A stretch of DNA of 64,000 nucleotides, from the NCBI RefSeq assembly GCF_900172315.1, contig NZ_FWFV01000009.1, positions 1-64,000 on the forward strand, written 5' to 3'. The notes under the pieces were generated by a model. That model made no database searches and had not been told where the DNA came from. It saw only the letters and a list, made by a program, of their open reading frames with translations. Position 1 is the stretch's first letter, and every line of letters starts with the position of its first letter. The position numbers and the translations under genes were made by a program. Shown here piece by piece: positions 29,249-40,002 of the stretch. This DNA is from Palleronia marisminoris. GTDB taxonomy: Bacteria > Pseudomonadota > Alphaproteobacteria > Rhodobacterales > Rhodobacteraceae.

Positions 29249-31423
29249 ATGGCGACGATCATCCTGTTCGCGCCGCTGATCGGCGCATTGATCTGCGGCT
29301 TCGGCCATCGGTTCATCGGTGAGAAGCCGGCGCAGTGGACGGCCACCGGCCTTGTCGTGCTGGCGGCGCTTCTCAGCTGGATCGTCTTCCTCGGTCACGA
29401 CGGCGAACTGCAGCGCATCCAGATCCTGCGCTGGATCGAGTCGGGCAGCCTGTCGACCGACTGGGCGATCCGGCTCGACCGGCTGACGGCGATCATGCTG
29501 ATCGTCATCAACACGGTGTCGGCGCTCGTCCACATCTACTCGTTCGGCTACATGGCCCATGACGAGAACTTCCGCGACAACGAGAGCTACCGCCCCCGTT
29601 TCTTCGCCTATCTGTCGTTCTTCACCTTCGCGATGCTGATGCTGGTGACGGCCGACAACCTCGTGCAGATGTTCTTCGGCTGGGAGGGTGTCGGCCTCGC
29701 CTCATACCTCCTGATCGGTTTCTACTTCCGCAAGCCCTCCGCCAATGCCGCGGCGATGAAGGCCTTCGTCGTGAACCGGGTGGGCGATTTCGGCTTCGCA
29801 CTGGCCATGTTCGCGCTGTTCTTCCTGGTCGACTCGATCCAGTTCAACGACATCTTCGCCGCCGCACCCGAGATTGCTGCGACCGAGATTCACTTCCTCT
29901 GGGCCACGTGGAACGCGGCCGAGGTCGTGGCGGTGCTGCTCTTCATCGGCGCCATGGGCAAGTCGGCGCAGCTCTTCCTGCATACCTGGCTTCCCGACGC
30001 GATGGAGGGCCCGACGCCGGTGTCGGCCCTGATCCATGCGGCGACCATGGTGACGGCGGGTGTGTTCCTGGTCTGCCGGATGTCGCCCCTGATGGAGTTC
30101 GCGCCGCACGCGACCGCCTTCATCACGATCATCGGCGCCTCGACCGCGTTCTTTGCGGCGACGATTGGTCTCGTGCAGACCGACATCAAGCGCGTCATCG
30201 CGTATTCCACCTGCTCGCAGCTTGGCTACATGTTCGTGGCCGCCGGGGTGGGCGTCTATTCGGCGGCGATGTTCCACCTGTTCACCCACGCCTTCTTCAA
30301 GGCGATGTTGTTCCTCGGCGCGGGTTCGGTCATCCACGGGATGCACCACGAACAGGACATGCGGAACTATGGCGGGCTGAAGGACAAGATGCCCAGGACG
30401 TTCTGGGCGATGATGATCGGTACCCTCGCCATCACCGGCGTCGGCATTCCGCTGACCCATATCGGCTTCGCCGGCTTCCTGTCGAAGGACGCCGTGATCG
30501 AAAGCGCCTGGGGCGCGCATTCCGGCCCCGGATTCTATGCGTTCTGGCTTCTCGTCCTCGCGGCAGCCATGACCAGCTTCTATTCGTGGCGCCTGATGTT
30601 CCTGACCTTCTACGGCGAGCCCCGCGGTGACCGTCACACGCACGAGCACGCCCATGAGAGCCCGTCGATCATGACGATCCCGCTGGGTGTCCTGGCGCTC
30701 GGGGCGATCTTCTCGGGCATGGTCTGGTACGGGTCGTTCTTCGGCGACCACGCGCAGGTCAACCGCTTTTTCGGCATCCCGGCCCACGCCGAAGCCGTCG
30801 AGGCAGACGAACACGGCGCGACCGAAGCCGAGGGGCAGGGCGAAGGCGCCATTCCCGCCGCGACGGAATTGGCCGAGGGCGACTTCGAGGATGCCGCAGC
30901 AGCCCTGGTGGAACCGACCGAGGATACCGGCGGCGGCGAAGGCGTTCATGGCGGCGTAATGGCCGGCGGATGGGAGGACGGCGCGATCTACATGGCACCG
31001 GACAACCACGTGATGGACGACGCGCACCACGCGCCGATCTGGGTCAAGGTCAGCCCGTTCGTGGCGATGCTCCTCGGGTTCCTCGTGGCGTTCCAGATGT
31101 ATATCCGCCGTCCGGACCTTCCGGCCAAGTTCGTCAACGCGCAGCGGCCTCTCTACGATTTCCTGCTGAACAAGTGGTACTTCGACGAAATCTATGGCTT
31201 CCTCTTCGTGCGCCCCGCCTCCTGGCTCGGCCGGACGCTGTGGAAGCGCGGCGACGGCAACGTCATCGACGGAGGCATCAACGGGCTGGCGATGGGGGTG
31301 ATCCCGTTCTTCAGCCGCCTCGCGGGTCGCGCGCAGTCCGGATATCTCTTTCACTACGCCTTCGCGATGGTCCTCGCGGTCGCGATCCTGCTGACCTGGA
31401 TGACTCTCGGAGGGGTCGAGTAA
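29249..31423 (+). CDS. nuoL: NADH:quinone oxidoreductase subunit L
   Basis: A 724-residue antiporter-like proton-pumping subunit (ND5 homologue) at the distal end of the membrane arm. The core has the essential Glu in [18 protein letters not shown] and the Lys residues in [35 protein letters not shown]-type helices (given in part) with [19 protein letters not shown]. Residues about 515-600 hold an unusually long acidic, Gly/Ala-rich insert with His ([13 protein letters not shown]) before the lateral helix that runs along the membrane arm. The insert is longer than in E. coli. Confidence 0.96.
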   Translation: MATIILFAPLIGALICGFGHRFIGEKPAQWTATGLVVLAALLSWIVFLGHDGELQRIQILRWIESGSLSTDWAIRLDRLTAIMLIVINTVSALVHIYSFGYMAHDENFRDNESYRPRFFAYLSFFTFAMLMLVTADNLVQMFFGWEGVGLASYLLIGFYFRKPSANAAAMKAFVVNRVGDFGFALAMFALFFLVDSIQFNDIFAAAPEIAATEIHFLWATWNAAEVVAVLLFIGAMGKSAQLFLHTWLPDAMEGPTPVSALIHAATMVTAGVFLVCRMSPLMEFAPHATAFITIIGASTAFFAATIGLVQTDIKRVIAYSTCSQLGYMFVAAGVGVYSAAMFHLFTHAFFKAMLFLGAGSVIHGMHHEQDMRNYGGLKDKMPRTFWAMMIGTLAITGVGIPLTHIGFAGFLSKDAVIESAWGAHSGPGFYAFWLLVLAAAMTSFYSWRLMFLTFYGEPRGDRHTHEHAHESPSIMTIPLGVLALGAIFSGMVWYGSFFGDHAQVNRFFGIPAHAEAVEADEHGATEAEGQGEGAIPAATELAEGDFEDAAAALVEPTEDTGGGEGVHGGVMAGGWEDGAIYMAPDNHVMDDAHHAPIWVKVSPFVAMLLGFLVAFQMYIRRPDLPAKFVNAQRPLYDFLLNKWYFDEIYGFLFVRPASWLGRTLWKRGDGNVIDGGINGLAMGVIPFFSRLAGRAQSGYLFHYAFAMVLAVAILLTWMTLGGVE

Positions 31424-31424
31424 G

Positions 31425-32975
31425 ATGGATAGCCTGATCTCGATCGTCGTCTTCCTGCCTACTGTGGCGGCGATCATCCTCGCCCTCTTCCTGCGCGGTG
31501 ACGACGAAGCCGCGCGCCGGAACGCCAAGTACCTGGCGCTGATCGCGACGACCGCGTCGTTCCTCGGCTCGCTTCTGATCCTCGCCCAGTTCGAGCCGGG
31601 CGGCGGGTTCCAGATGGTCGAGCAGCGACAGTGGATCGCCGGCTTGACCTACAAGGTCGGCGTCGACGGCATCAGCGTGCTTTTCGTGCTGCTGACGACG
31701 TTCCTCATGCCGCTCGTCATCCTTTCCGCGTGGGACGTGTCCGAGCGGGTGAAGGAATACATGATCGCCTTCCTCGTGCTCGAGACGATGATGCTGGGCG
31801 TCTTCGTCGCGCTGGACTTGATCCTGTTCTATCTCTTCTTCGAGGCCGGCCTGATCCCGATGTTCCTGATCATCGGCATCTGGGGCGGGGCGAACCGGGT
31901 CTACGCCGCGTTCAAGTTCTTCCTCTACACCTTCCTCGGTTCGGTCCTGATGCTGGTCGCGATGCTGGCGATGTATGTCGACGCAGGGACGACCGACATT
32001 CCGGCGCTGCTGACCCATCAGTTCAGCTATGACGTGATCTCGGTCTTCGGGTTCACGATCGTGGGCGGGCTGCAGACGCTGCTCTGGCTGGCCTTCTTCG
32101 CATCCTTCGCGGTGAAGATGCCGATGTGGCCGGTCCATACCTGGCTGCCCGACGCCCACGTTCAGGCGCCGACTGCGGGGTCCGTGGTGCTGGCGGCGAT
32201 CCTTCTGAAGCTCGGTGGCTATGGGTTCCTGCGGTTCTCGCTGCCGATGTTTCCGGTCGCTTCGGATGTGCTGGCACCGTTCGTCCTGTGGCTGTCGGCC
32301 ATCGCGATCGTCTACACCTCGCTCGTGGCGCTGGTGCAGGAGGACATGAAGAAGCTCATCGCCTATTCGTCGGTCGCCCATATGGGCTTCGTGACGGCGG
32401 GGATCTTCTCGGCCAATCAGCAGGGGCTCGACGGGGCGATCTTCCAGATGATCAGCCACGGCTTCATCTCGGGCGCGCTCTTCCTCTGCGTGGGCGTGGT
32501 CTATGACCGGATGCACACGCGCGACATCGACGCCTATGGCGGCCTGGTAAACCGGATGCCGGCCTACGCCCTCATCTTCCTGCTGTTCACCATGGCCAAT
32601 ATCGGCCTGCCGGGCACCAGCGGCTTCGTCGGCGAGTTCCTGACGCTGATGGGCATGTTCCAGGCCAACACGTGGGTCGCCTTCGTCGCGACCACGGGGG
32701 TGATCCTGTCGGCGGCCTACGGGCTGTGGCTCTATCGCCGGGTGATGCTGGGCGACCTGATCAAGGAGAGCCTCAAGTCCATGCGGGACCTCACGGCCCG
32801 AGAGAAGTGGATCTTCGCGCCCCTCGTGGCGATGACGATCCTGCTGGGCGTCTACCCGCCGCTTGTCACCGATATCGTCGGCCCCTCTGTCGCGGGGCTT
32901 CTCGACACCTACGAGGCGGCTCTGGACGAGGCTGGTCTGATGACCGCGACCGCCGCCGCAGACGTTGTACATTGA
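31425..32975 (+). CDS. nuoM: NADH:quinone oxidoreductase subunit M
   Basis: A 516-residue antiporter-like proton-pumping subunit (ND4 homologue). Typical segments are [20 protein letters not shown] with the functional Glu, [20 protein letters not shown] with the key Lys, and [15 protein letters not shown]. It starts 1 bp after the nuoL stop, so translation is probably coupled. Length is normal for the family. Confidence 0.97.
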   Translation: MDSLISIVVFLPTVAAIILALFLRGDDEAARRNAKYLALIATTASFLGSLLILAQFEPGGGFQMVEQRQWIAGLTYKVGVDGISVLFVLLTTFLMPLVILSAWDVSERVKEYMIAFLVLETMMLGVFVALDLILFYLFFEAGLIPMFLIIGIWGGANRVYAAFKFFLYTFLGSVLMLVAMLAMYVDAGTTDIPALLTHQFSYDVISVFGFTIVGGLQTLLWLAFFASFAVKMPMWPVHTWLPDAHVQAPTAGSVVLAAILLKLGGYGFLRFSLPMFPVASDVLAPFVLWLSAIAIVYTSLVALVQEDMKKLIAYSSVAHMGFVTAGIFSANQQGLDGAIFQMISHGFISGALFLCVGVVYDRMHTRDIDAYGGLVNRMPAYALIFLLFTMANIGLPGTSGFVGEFLTLMGMFQANTWVAFVATTGVILSAAYGLWLYRRVMLGDLIKESLKSMRDLTAREKWIFAPLVAMTILLGVYPPLVTDIVGPSVAGLLDTYEAALDEAGLMTATAAADVVH

Positions 32976-32985
32976 GGACGCCGCG

Positions 32986-34422
32986 ATGACTTCCGCCGAT
33001 TTCTCCACCATCCTGCCCGAACTCGCCCTGGCGATCTACGCCATGGGTGCGCTTCTGGTCGGCGTCTATACCGGCAAGGATCGGATCGCGCCGATGCTGG
33101 TCTGGGTGACGGTTGCAGTGTTCGTGGTCTTCGCTTTCTGGATCGGCGTGTCGGGCCCCACCTCGCGCTTCGCGTTCAGAGGGCTGTTCATCGACGACGC
33201 TTTTGCGCGTTTCGCCAAGGTGACCATTCTGCTGTCGGCCGCAGCCGTCCTCGCCATGAGCCAGAACTACATGGAGCGGCGCGGCCTTCTCCGGTTCGAG
33301 TACCCGGTCCTCGTGACGTTGAGCGTCGTCGGAATGATGGTCATGGTCTCGGCCGGGGACCTGATGACACTGTATCTCGGCCTCGAACTGCAGTCGCTGG
33401 CGGCCTATGTGATCGCGTCGCTGCGGCGCGACTCCGTTCGCTCGACCGAAGCGGGCCTCAAGTACTTCGTGCTGGGCGCGCTCAGCTCGGGCCTGCTGCT
33501 CTATGGTGCGTCGCTGACCTACGGGTTTGCCGGAACCACGTTGTTCGCGGGCATCATCGCAAGCGTCGAGGGCCAGGCATCGCTGGGGCTTCTGTTCGGG
33601 CTGGTGTTCATCCTGTCGGGTCTCGCGTTCAAGATCTCGGCTGCGCCGTTCCACATGTGGACGCCCGACGTCTACGAGGGCGCGCCCACCCCAGTCACCG
33701 CCTTCTTCGCCACGGCTCCGAAGGTTGCGGCCATTGGCCTCTTCGCACGGGTGGTTTTCGACGCCTTCGGTGGAGTCGTGGGGGACTGGCAGCAGATCGT
33801 TGCGGCGCTGTCGGTCGCATCCATGTTCCTGGGTGCCGTGGCGGCGATCGGACAGACCGACATCAAGCGGCTGATGGCCTACTCGTCGATCAACCACATG
33901 GGCTTCGCGCTGATGGGCCTCGCGGCGGGGACCGTCTTCGGGGTGCAGGCCATGCTGATCTACATGGCGATCTACGTCACGATGAATATCGGCACCTTCG
34001 CGTTCATCCTCTCGATGGAGCGGGACGGCAAGCCGGTCACCTCGCTCAGTTCGCTGAACATGCTTTCGAAGACCGATCCCGCACGTGCCTATGCGCTCGC
34101 TGCGCTGATGTGGGCCATGGGTGGGCTGCCGCCTCTGATGGGGTTCTGGGGCAAGTTCTACGTGTTCTCGGCGGCAATCGAGGCTGGCCTGGGCTGGCTC
34201 GCGCTGCTGGGCGGTATCGCCTCGGCGATTGCGCTCTACTACTACCTGCGGATCGTCTACCTGATGTTCTTCGGGGAAGAGAACGAAGGGCTCGACCGGT
34301 CGCGCTCGCCGCTCCTGACCGGGCTGGCGGTCGGATCGGCGCTGGTGATGGTTGTCGGTATCGCGACCCTGTTCGGCGTGGAGGGCGCGGCCGGCCTGGC
34401 AGCGGTTGCCCTTGTCAACTGA
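32986..34422 (+). CDS. nuoN: NADH:quinone oxidoreductase subunit N
   Basis: A 478-residue antiporter-like subunit (ND2 homologue), the last core complex I gene. The signature [19 protein letters not shown] carries the conserved Glu, and the Lys helices are in [19 protein letters not shown] and [21 protein letters not shown] chose the ATG at 32986, with GAGGA 8 bases upstream, over an in-frame codon inside the end of nuoM. The birA start overlaps its last codons. Confidence 0.96.
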   Translation: MTSADFSTILPELALAIYAMGALLVGVYTGKDRIAPMLVWVTVAVFVVFAFWIGVSGPTSRFAFRGLFIDDAFARFAKVTILLSAAAVLAMSQNYMERRGLLRFEYPVLVTLSVVGMMVMVSAGDLMTLYLGLELQSLAAYVIASLRRDSVRSTEAGLKYFVLGALSSGLLLYGASLTYGFAGTTLFAGIIASVEGQASLGLLFGLVFILSGLAFKISAAPFHMWTPDVYEGAPTPVTAFFATAPKVAAIGLFARVVFDAFGGVVGDWQQIVAALSVASMFLGAVAAIGQTDIKRLMAYSSINHMGFALMGLAAGTVFGVQAMLIYMAIYVTMNIGTFAFILSMERDGKPVTSLSSLNMLSKTDPARAYALAALMWAMGGLPPLMGFWGKFYVFSAAIEAGLGWLALLGGIASAIALYYYLRIVYLMFFGEENEGLDRSRSPLLTGLAVGSALVMVVGIATLFGVEGAAGLAAVALVN

Positions 34423-35149
34423 GCCCAACTGGCCTGAAGGTTACGACCGTATCGTCCTCGAGACATGCGACAGCACGAATGGCGAGGCGGTGCGCCTCGC
34501 CCGCGAGTTGAAGCGCCCCACCTGGATCCTCGCGCGCCGTCAGACCGGCGGGCGGGGGCGCCAGGGACGACGCTGGGCCAGCCCCGAGGGGAACTTCACG
34601 GCAACCTTGCTGATGCGGCCGACGGGCACGGCCGGTTGGGCGGCGCTTCGCTCGTTCATGGCGGCCAACGCGGTGTTCGAGGCGCTCGCCCTCCATGTGC
34701 ACCGGTCCCGCCTAGCGATGAAGTGGCCGAATGACGTCCTGCTGGACAATGGCAAGGTAGCGGGCCTGCTTCTGGAAAGCGCGTCCCGGGGGGATCAGAT
34801 CGACTGGCTGGCGATCGGGATCGGGGTCAACCTCTCGCACACACCCGGCGGCATCCGCGACGCCGCCTTTCCGCCGACTGCCGTCGGAGAGGACGTGGAT
34901 GTGGAGCTCTTCCTCACCGAACTCGCCGGGTTCTACGCCACGCAAGAGGACATGCTCACGCAGCTTGGCTTCGATACCATCCGCGAGTCGTGGCTCCGCC
35001 ATGCCGCACGGCTGGGAGAGGTCATCACCGCTCGCCTGCCGCAGGAAGAGATCACCGGCCGGTTCGAGAGCGTGGACGAGGCGGGGCGCCTGGTCCTCTC
35101 CACCCCCGATGGAGAGCGCCGTATCTCGGCCGCGGACATCTTCTTCTGA
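34412..35149 (+). CDS. birA: Biotin--[acetyl-CoA-carboxylase] ligase
   Basis: A 245-residue enzyme that makes biotinyl-AMP and attaches biotin to the carboxyl carrier protein. The biotin-binding loop [13 protein letters not shown] is near residue 42 and [15 protein letters not shown] near residue 102. It lacks the N-terminal helix-turn-helix of E. coli BirA, so it is a ligase only, not a repressor. The start is uncertain: a TTG at 34412, overlapping nuoN by 11 bp, gives the right length, but no strong ribosome site is visible and coupling to nuoN is likely. Confidence 0.92.
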   Translation: MSTEPNWPEGYDRIVLETCDSTNGEAVRLARELKRPTWILARRQTGGRGRQGRRWASPEGNFTATLLMRPTGTAGWAALRSFMAANAVFEALALHVHRSRLAMKWPNDVLLDNGKVAGLLLESASRGDQIDWLAIGIGVNLSHTPGGIRDAAFPPTAVGEDVDVELFLTELAGFYATQEDMLTQLGFDTIRESWLRHAARLGEVITARLPQEEITGRFESVDEAGRLVLSTPDGERRISAADIFF

Positions 35150-35165
35150 GAACAAGGCCTAGCCC

Positions 35166-35945
35166 ATGCTTCTGGCGATCGACGTCGGCAACACGAATAC
35201 GGTTTTCGCGATCTGGAACGGGGAGAGGTTCCTCGAGACGTGGCGCACCGCGACCGAGGTCCGGCGCACCGCCGACCAGTATTTCGTGTGGCTCTCGACG
35301 CTGATGAAGCTGAGGGGGCTTGAGGACGTCACCATCGACGAAGTCATCGTGTCCTCGACCGTGCCGCGCGTCGTGTTCAACCTGCGCGTCCTGTGCAACC
35401 GATATTTCGACTGCCGCCCGATCGTGGTCGGCAAACCGGATTGCGCCCTGCCGGTCGCACCGCGGGTCGATCCGGGGACGCAGGTTGGCCCTGACCGGCT
35501 GGTAAACTCTGCCGGGGGATTCGATCTGCACGGTGGCAACCTGATCGTGGTGGATTACGGAACTGCGACGACCTTCGATGTCGTCGGCGAGGATGGCGCA
35601 TATGAAGGTGGGGTGATCGCTCCGGGGGTGAACCTGTCGCTCCAGGCGTTGCACGAGGCCGCGGCGGCGCTGCCTCTTGTGGACGTGACGATGCCGCCCC
35701 AAGTTGTGGGCAAGAACACCGTCGACTGCATGCAGTCCGGAGTTTTCTGGGGATATGTGGGCCTCGTGGGCGGGATTGTGCAGCGCATAAAGGATGAGCG
35801 CGCGCGCCCCATGAAGGTCATCGGAACGGGCGGGCTGGCGCCTCTTTTCCAGCAAGGGGACACGTTGTTCGACGTGTTCGAGGACAATCTGACGATGCAC
35901 GGCCTGACCGTGATTCATCGGTACAACAAGGAATTGCAAGAATAA
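35166..35945 (+). CDS. coaX: Type III pantothenate kinase
   Basis: A 259-residue CoaX-type kinase performing the first step of coenzyme A synthesis without feedback by CoA. The ASKHA-fold motifs are present: phosphate loop LAIDVGNTNTVFAIW at the N-terminus, GPDRLVNSAGG near residue 100 and VVDYGTATTFDVV near residue 120. It follows birA by 16 bp and overlaps rnj by one base, as part of the nuo-birA-coaX-rnj run common in this bacterial order. Confidence 0.95.
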   Translation: MLLAIDVGNTNTVFAIWNGERFLETWRTATEVRRTADQYFVWLSTLMKLRGLEDVTIDEVIVSSTVPRVVFNLRVLCNRYFDCRPIVVGKPDCALPVAPRVDPGTQVGPDRLVNSAGGFDLHGGNLIVVDYGTATTFDVVGEDGAYEGGVIAPGVNLSLQALHEAAAALPLVDVTMPPQVVGKNTVDCMQSGVFWGYVGLVGGIVQRIKDERARPMKVIGTGGLAPLFQQGDTLFDVFEDNLTMHGLTVIHRYNKELQE

Positions 35946-37615
35946 TGGCTGCGAAAGAAAGACTGATCTACCTGCCCCTCGGTGGGGCGGGCGAAATCGG
36001 CATGAACTGCTATGTCTATGGCTACGGCAAGCCGGGACAGGAGCGTCTGATCGTCGTCGATCTGGGCGTGACCTTCCCGGACATGGACACGACGCCAGGG
36101 GTCGACCTGATCTTCCCCGATGTGTCGTGGCTGGAAGAGCGCAAGAACCGGATCGACGGGATCTTCATCACCCACGCCCATGAGGACCATGTCGGCGCGA
36201 TCGGGCAACTTTGGGACAAGCTCGACGCACCGGTCTATACGCGCGCCTTCACCGCGATCCACGCGCGCCGGAAGATGGAAGAGGCCGGGCACAACCCGGA
36301 CAAGGTCCAGACCATGAAGCCATGGCCCGACACCATCGCCCTCGGGCCGTTCCAGGTGGGCTTCCTTCCGATCTCGCACTCGATCCCTGAAAGCTCGGCC
36401 CTCGTGATCGATACGCCCGAAGGCCGGGTGGTCCATACGGGCGATTTCAAGATCGACTACCAGCCGGGCGTGGGCGAGGCGTTCGACCGGGACCTGTGGG
36501 CGTCGGTGGCGAAGGTGGGTGTGAAGGCGCTGGTCTGCGACTCGACCAACGTGTTCAACCACCACGAAGGCCGGTCCGAGTCGACGGTCGGCCCCGAGAT
36601 CGCGCGTTTCGTAGCCGAACAGAGGGGAATGGTGGTCGCGACCACATTCGCCTCGAACGTCGCGCGGGTGCGAACCCTCGCCAATGCGGGGGTTGCAGCG
36701 GGGCGGTCGGTCTGCCTTCTGGGTCGCGCCATGCAGCGGATGATCGAAGCCTCGACCGAAGCTGGCGTGCTGCCCGATTTTCCGAGCGTCGTCAGCCCTG
36801 AGGATGCGGGGCAGTTGCCGCGCGAAAACCTGATGCTGATCGTGACCGGCAGCCAGGGCGAGCGGCGCGCCGCATCGGCTCAGCTTGCCCGCGGGAAGTA
36901 CATGGGGCTGTCGATGAAAGAGGGCGACACGTTCCTGTTCTCGTCCAAGACGATCCCGGGTAACGAGCGCGGCGTCATCGAAATCATGAACGCATTCTCC
37001 GAGAAGGGTGTGGATATCCAGGACGATGATGGCGGGCGCTACCACGTTTCCGGCCATGCGAACCGGCCTGACCTGGTTGCGATGCACGAGTTGGTCAAAC
37101 CTCAGATCGTCATCCCGATGCATGGTGAGCATCGCCATCTGCGCGAGCATGTGAAGCTGGCCGAATCGGGCGGAAGACTTGGCGTCCTGGCGCCGAACGG
37201 CACCTGCGTGTCGCTGTCCGGAAACAAGCCCGAAATCGTGGAGTATGTGGAGACCGGCCGAGTCTATCTTGACGGCACGGTGCAGGTTGGCGCTCTCGAC
37301 GGGGTCGTGCGCGACCGTATCCGGATGGCGTTGAACGGCCATGCGGTGGTCTCGCTCGTCCTCGACGAAGACGACAGTCCGTTGGGCGAGCCGTGGGTGG
37401 ACCTCAAGGGACTGCCGGAACTGGGGTCTTCCGGTGCGTCGCTTTCCGACGTGATGGAAGCGGATCTGGATCAAGCGCTACAGCGGGCCGACGACAAGAT
37501 CATCCTCGACGATGATAGGCTCGACGAGCTCATTCGACGTGTAGCCCGCCAATCGGCAAATGCTGAAATCGGGCGTAAGCCAGAGGTGACCGTCGTCATC
37601 AGCCGGCTGAGCTGA
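35945..37615 (+). CDS. rnj: Ribonuclease J
   Basis: A 556-residue metallo-beta-lactamase/beta-CASP ribonuclease with 5'-3' exo- and endonuclease activity in mRNA turnover and rRNA maturation. Metal-binding FITHAHEDHVGAIG is near residue 74, HTGDFKIDY near residue 160, and the beta-CASP motifs IVTGSQGE and HVSGHA with PMHGEHRHL follow. RNase J is typical of alphaproteobacteria. Its ATG overlaps the coaX stop (TAATG). Its 3' end overlaps the convergent PilZ gene by 17 bp. Confidence 0.95.
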   Translation: MAAKERLIYLPLGGAGEIGMNCYVYGYGKPGQERLIVVDLGVTFPDMDTTPGVDLIFPDVSWLEERKNRIDGIFITHAHEDHVGAIGQLWDKLDAPVYTRAFTAIHARRKMEEAGHNPDKVQTMKPWPDTIALGPFQVGFLPISHSIPESSALVIDTPEGRVVHTGDFKIDYQPGVGEAFDRDLWASVAKVGVKALVCDSTNVFNHHEGRSESTVGPEIARFVAEQRGMVVATTFASNVARVRTLANAGVAAGRSVCLLGRAMQRMIEASTEAGVLPDFPSVVSPEDAGQLPRENLMLIVTGSQGERRAASAQLARGKYMGLSMKEGDTFLFSSKTIPGNERGVIEIMNAFSEKGVDIQDDDGGRYHVSGHANRPDLVAMHELVKPQIVIPMHGEHRHLREHVKLAESGGRLGVLAPNGTCVSLSGNKPEIVEYVETGRVYLDGTVQVGALDGVVRDRIRMALNGHAVVSLVLDEDDSPLGEPWVDLKGLPELGSSGASLSDVMEADLDQALQRADDKIILDDDRLDELIRRVARQSANAEIGRKPEVTVVISRLS

Positions 37616-37916
37616 GTTCAGAGATCTCGGCATCGGACAGGCGGCCTTTCTCGAAGCTTAGTCCGATGCCGTGGTCGGAATACCAACGAATCCGAACATC
37701 GAAGAGCCGTAGCCCGTCGATCCGAAGGCGGGCTATGAGGCAGTCGGCGGTGTCGGGCAGGCCGCTGGCAAGCGTGATGCTTGCCCCGTTCCGCGAGATA
37801 TCCACGATCGTGCATGGTGAGCCGCGGCCGTTGACGATGAACTGGCCGGGCAGGGCGACGGGCAGGCAATGCCCGCCACGTCTATCAGGATCTTCTGTAG
37901 CTGGCTGGAGGGTCAT
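37599..37916 (-). CDS. PilZ-domain protein
   Basis: A 105-residue protein made of a single PilZ-like beta-barrel. The C-terminal core IVDISRNGASITLAS matches the PilZ D/NxSxxG motif (here DISRNG) and is followed by RIRWYSDHGIGLSFEK. The Arg-rich RxxxR switch before the barrel is only partly present (PDRRGG), so cyclic-di-GMP binding is plausible but not certain. Such proteins usually relay c-di-GMP to motility or exopolysaccharide systems. It is convergent with rnj. Confidence 0.8.
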   Translation of the reverse strand: MTLQPATEDPDRRGGHCLPVALPGQFIVNGRGSPCTIVDISRNGASITLASGLPDTADCLIARLRIDGLRLFDVRIRWYSDHGIGLSFEKGRLSDAEISELSSAG

Positions 37917-37995
37917 GTCGCATCATCTTGCTTCTTTCCAGAAGCGTGACACGAAATGTTGAACGAGACCTTGCCAAGAGGCATTCGATTCAAAA

Positions 37996-38016
37996 GCCGC
38001 GGGGATTACCCGCGGC
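37996..38016 (-). terminator. Rho-independent terminator after the DEAD-box helicase gene
   Basis: A perfect 8-bp GC stem (GCCGCGGG and CCCGCGGC) with a 5-base loop lies four bases after the helicase stop. Read on the minus strand, it is followed by a short T run (CTTTTG). Position directly behind the stop codon supports a real terminator. Confidence 0.75.
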
Positions 38017-38020
38017 CTCT

Positions 38021-39439
38021 TTATGAGCCGAACCGTTCCTCGAAGCTCTTCTCGATGAAATATGGCAGGTGGTCGCCCATGCCGACGACCGGCCCGGACT
38101 TGTCATCCTGGCCCCGGTTGCGCGTGCGGCTGCCGCGCCGCTTGTCGGTCGGCCTCTGATCCACGGGCTTCTCATCAGGTTGTGCCGTTTCGGGAGCGCG
38201 CTGTTCGGCAGGCTTCTCTTCGGCTGGCGACGGTGCCTCGACCACTGACTGGGGCGCTTCGACCGGCGCCGCTTCGTGGACAGGCGCTGCTGTGGCTTCG
38301 ACCTCGATGCGCGGGATCGTCCGCTCGAGCAATTTCTCGACGTCCTCGAGGTTCTTCTCATCCGAGGGCTGGCAGATCGTGATCGCCTTGCCGTCGCGTC
38401 CGGCTCGGCCTGTCCGGCCGATGCGGTGCACGTAATCCTCGGCATGGGACGGCACGTCGAAATTGAAGACATGCGTCACGCTCGGCACGTCGAGCCCCCG
38501 CGCGGCCACGTCCGAGGCCACGAGGATCCGCAAGTCGCCGCCGCGGAACCCCTCCAGCGTGGAATTGCGGAGCGACTGGTCCAGATCACCGTGGATGGGA
38601 GCGCTGTCGTAGCCATACTTCTTCAGCGATTTCGCGACGATATCGACGTCCGTCTTGCGGTTGCAGAAGATGATCGCGTTCTTCAACCGGTCACCTTCGC
38701 CATCGATCAACTCGCGCAGCGCCTTGCGCTTTTCCGAGGCGGAACGGTCCTTGCGCGAGGGGCGGAACATCAGGACCGTCTGCTCGATCGTCTCGGACGC
38801 GGTGGCCTGGCGGGCGACCTCGACCCGGTGCGGGTTCGACAGGAACGTGTTGGTGATCCGCTCGATCTCGGGCGCCATGGTAGCCGAGAAGAACAGCGTC
38901 TGCCGCGTGAAGGGCACGAGGCTGAAGATGCGCTCGATATCGGGGATGAACCCCATGTCGAGCATCCGGTCGGCCTCGTCCACCACCATGATCTTGACGT
39001 CGGTCAGCAGAAGCTTGCCGCGTTCGAAATGATCGAGCAGCCGGCCCGGCGTCGCGATCAGAACGTCCACGCCCTTGTCGATCAGGGCGTCCTGCTCCTT
39101 GAAGGAGACGCCACCGATCAGCAGCGCCTTGGTCAGTTTCACGTGCTTGGAGTAGGTGTCGAAATTCTCGGCCACCTGCGCCGCAAGCTCGCGCGTCGGC
39201 GCAAGGACCAGGCTGCGGGGCATCCGCGCCTTGGCCCGGCCGCGGGCGAGCTGCGTGATCATCGGCAGCGTGAAAGAGGCCGTCTTGCCGGTGCCGGTCT
39301 GGGCGATTCCCAGGATATCGCGGCCTTCAAGGGCCGCAGGGATGGCTTGTGCCTGAATTGGCGTCGGGACAACGTATCCCGCCTCTTCGATGGCTTTCTG
39401 GACCTTGGGGCCCAGCTTTAGGTCTGAAAACTTCGTCAT
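38021..39439 (-). CDS. DEAD-box RNA helicase (RhlE type)
   Basis: A 472-residue ATP-dependent RNA helicase. Core motifs in order: Q motif PTPIQAQAIP, motif I AQTGTGKTAS, Ia PTRELAAQV, II VVDEADRMLDMGF, III FFSATM, V DVAARGLDVP and VI HRIGRTGRAGRDG. The last 110 residues are rich in Pro, Glu and Ala and end with a basic segment (DKRRGSRTRNRG) typical of RNA-binding tails. Likely roles are RNA unwinding in ribosome assembly, cold growth or mRNA decay. The ATG at 39439 fits homologues; its ribosome site is weak. Confidence 0.93.
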   Translation of the reverse strand: MTKFSDLKLGPKVQKAIEEAGYVVPTPIQAQAIPAALEGRDILGIAQTGTGKTASFTLPMITQLARGRAKARMPRSLVLAPTRELAAQVAENFDTYSKHVKLTKALLIGGVSFKEQDALIDKGVDVLIATPGRLLDHFERGKLLLTDVKIMVVDEADRMLDMGFIPDIERIFSLVPFTRQTLFFSATMAPEIERITNTFLSNPHRVEVARQATASETIEQTVLMFRPSRKDRSASEKRKALRELIDGEGDRLKNAIIFCNRKTDVDIVAKSLKKYGYDSAPIHGDLDQSLRNSTLEGFRGGDLRILVASDVAARGLDVPSVTHVFNFDVPSHAEDYVHRIGRTGRAGRDGKAITICQPSDEKNLEDVEKLLERTIPRIEVEATAAPVHEAAPVEAPQSVVEAPSPAEEKPAEQRAPETAQPDEKPVDQRPTDKRRGSRTRNRGQDDKSGPVVGMGDHLPYFIEKSFEERFGS

Positions 39440-39555
39440 GTGCGTCCGGATCGAGGGTGGCCGGGCCACCGGTTCAGGACGCGGGAACGAGCGTCCTAGC
39501 CAAAGGCCGCGCGCATCGCGACCCGGTGTTTACCTATAGACGCAAGGCCCTAGCG

Positions 39556-40002
39556 TCAATCCGCCTGCACCTTCCGGGCATCACGCATTATCACGGCCTG
39601 AAGAGTGTGGGGGTCGTCCACGAACTCCAGGTCGCCCTCGACGGTGATCTCGGCGAATTCCGGCATGTCGGGAAGGGGCTTCGACAGGTGCACCTCGATC
39701 ACGGGGGCGTCCGTGGCGGTGCCGCAGAAGGGGCAGTTGGCCGGGTCCTTCACCAGAAGGAATGTCGTGATGTAGGCTTCGGCCTCGATGGGGACGACGT
39801 AGCCGGTGATGCGGAAGCCCATCGCCCGGTCGTGAACGGCGTCGGGAAATGTCTTCACTGCACGCCACTCGTCGCCGTCGATCTCTTCGCGTATCTCGAT
39901 CGTTTCGAGCAAGCTCCATCCCTGCGGCGCGGCGAGGGCGGGGCTAGTGAGCGTGACCAGCGTGAGGATGAGTGCGCGCATCGGGTGAAAGCGTCTCGAC
40001 AT
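39556..40002 (-). CDS. DUF3299-like exported protein
   Basis: A 148-residue protein with an N-terminal signal peptide (basic RRFHP then a hydrophobic stretch, cleaved near LAA-PQG). The mature part contains MGFRITGYVVPIEAEAY, then FLLVKDPANCPFCG, a pattern I associate with DUF3299, whose CxxC could bind metal. DUF3299 genes occur in zinc-regulated operons of other bacteria (known from memory). The ATG at 40002 is chosen because GAGG lies 9 bases upstream, giving a 59-bp overlap with the PCu(A)C-like gene; an internal ATG at 39981 lacks a ribosome site. Confidence 0.72.
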   Translation of the reverse strand: MSRRFHPMRALILTLVTLTSPALAAPQGWSLLETIEIREEIDGDEWRAVKTFPDAVHDRAMGFRITGYVVPIEAEAYITTFLLVKDPANCPFCGTATDAPVIEVHLSKPLPDMPEFAEITVEGDLEFVDDPHTLQAVIMRDARKVQAD

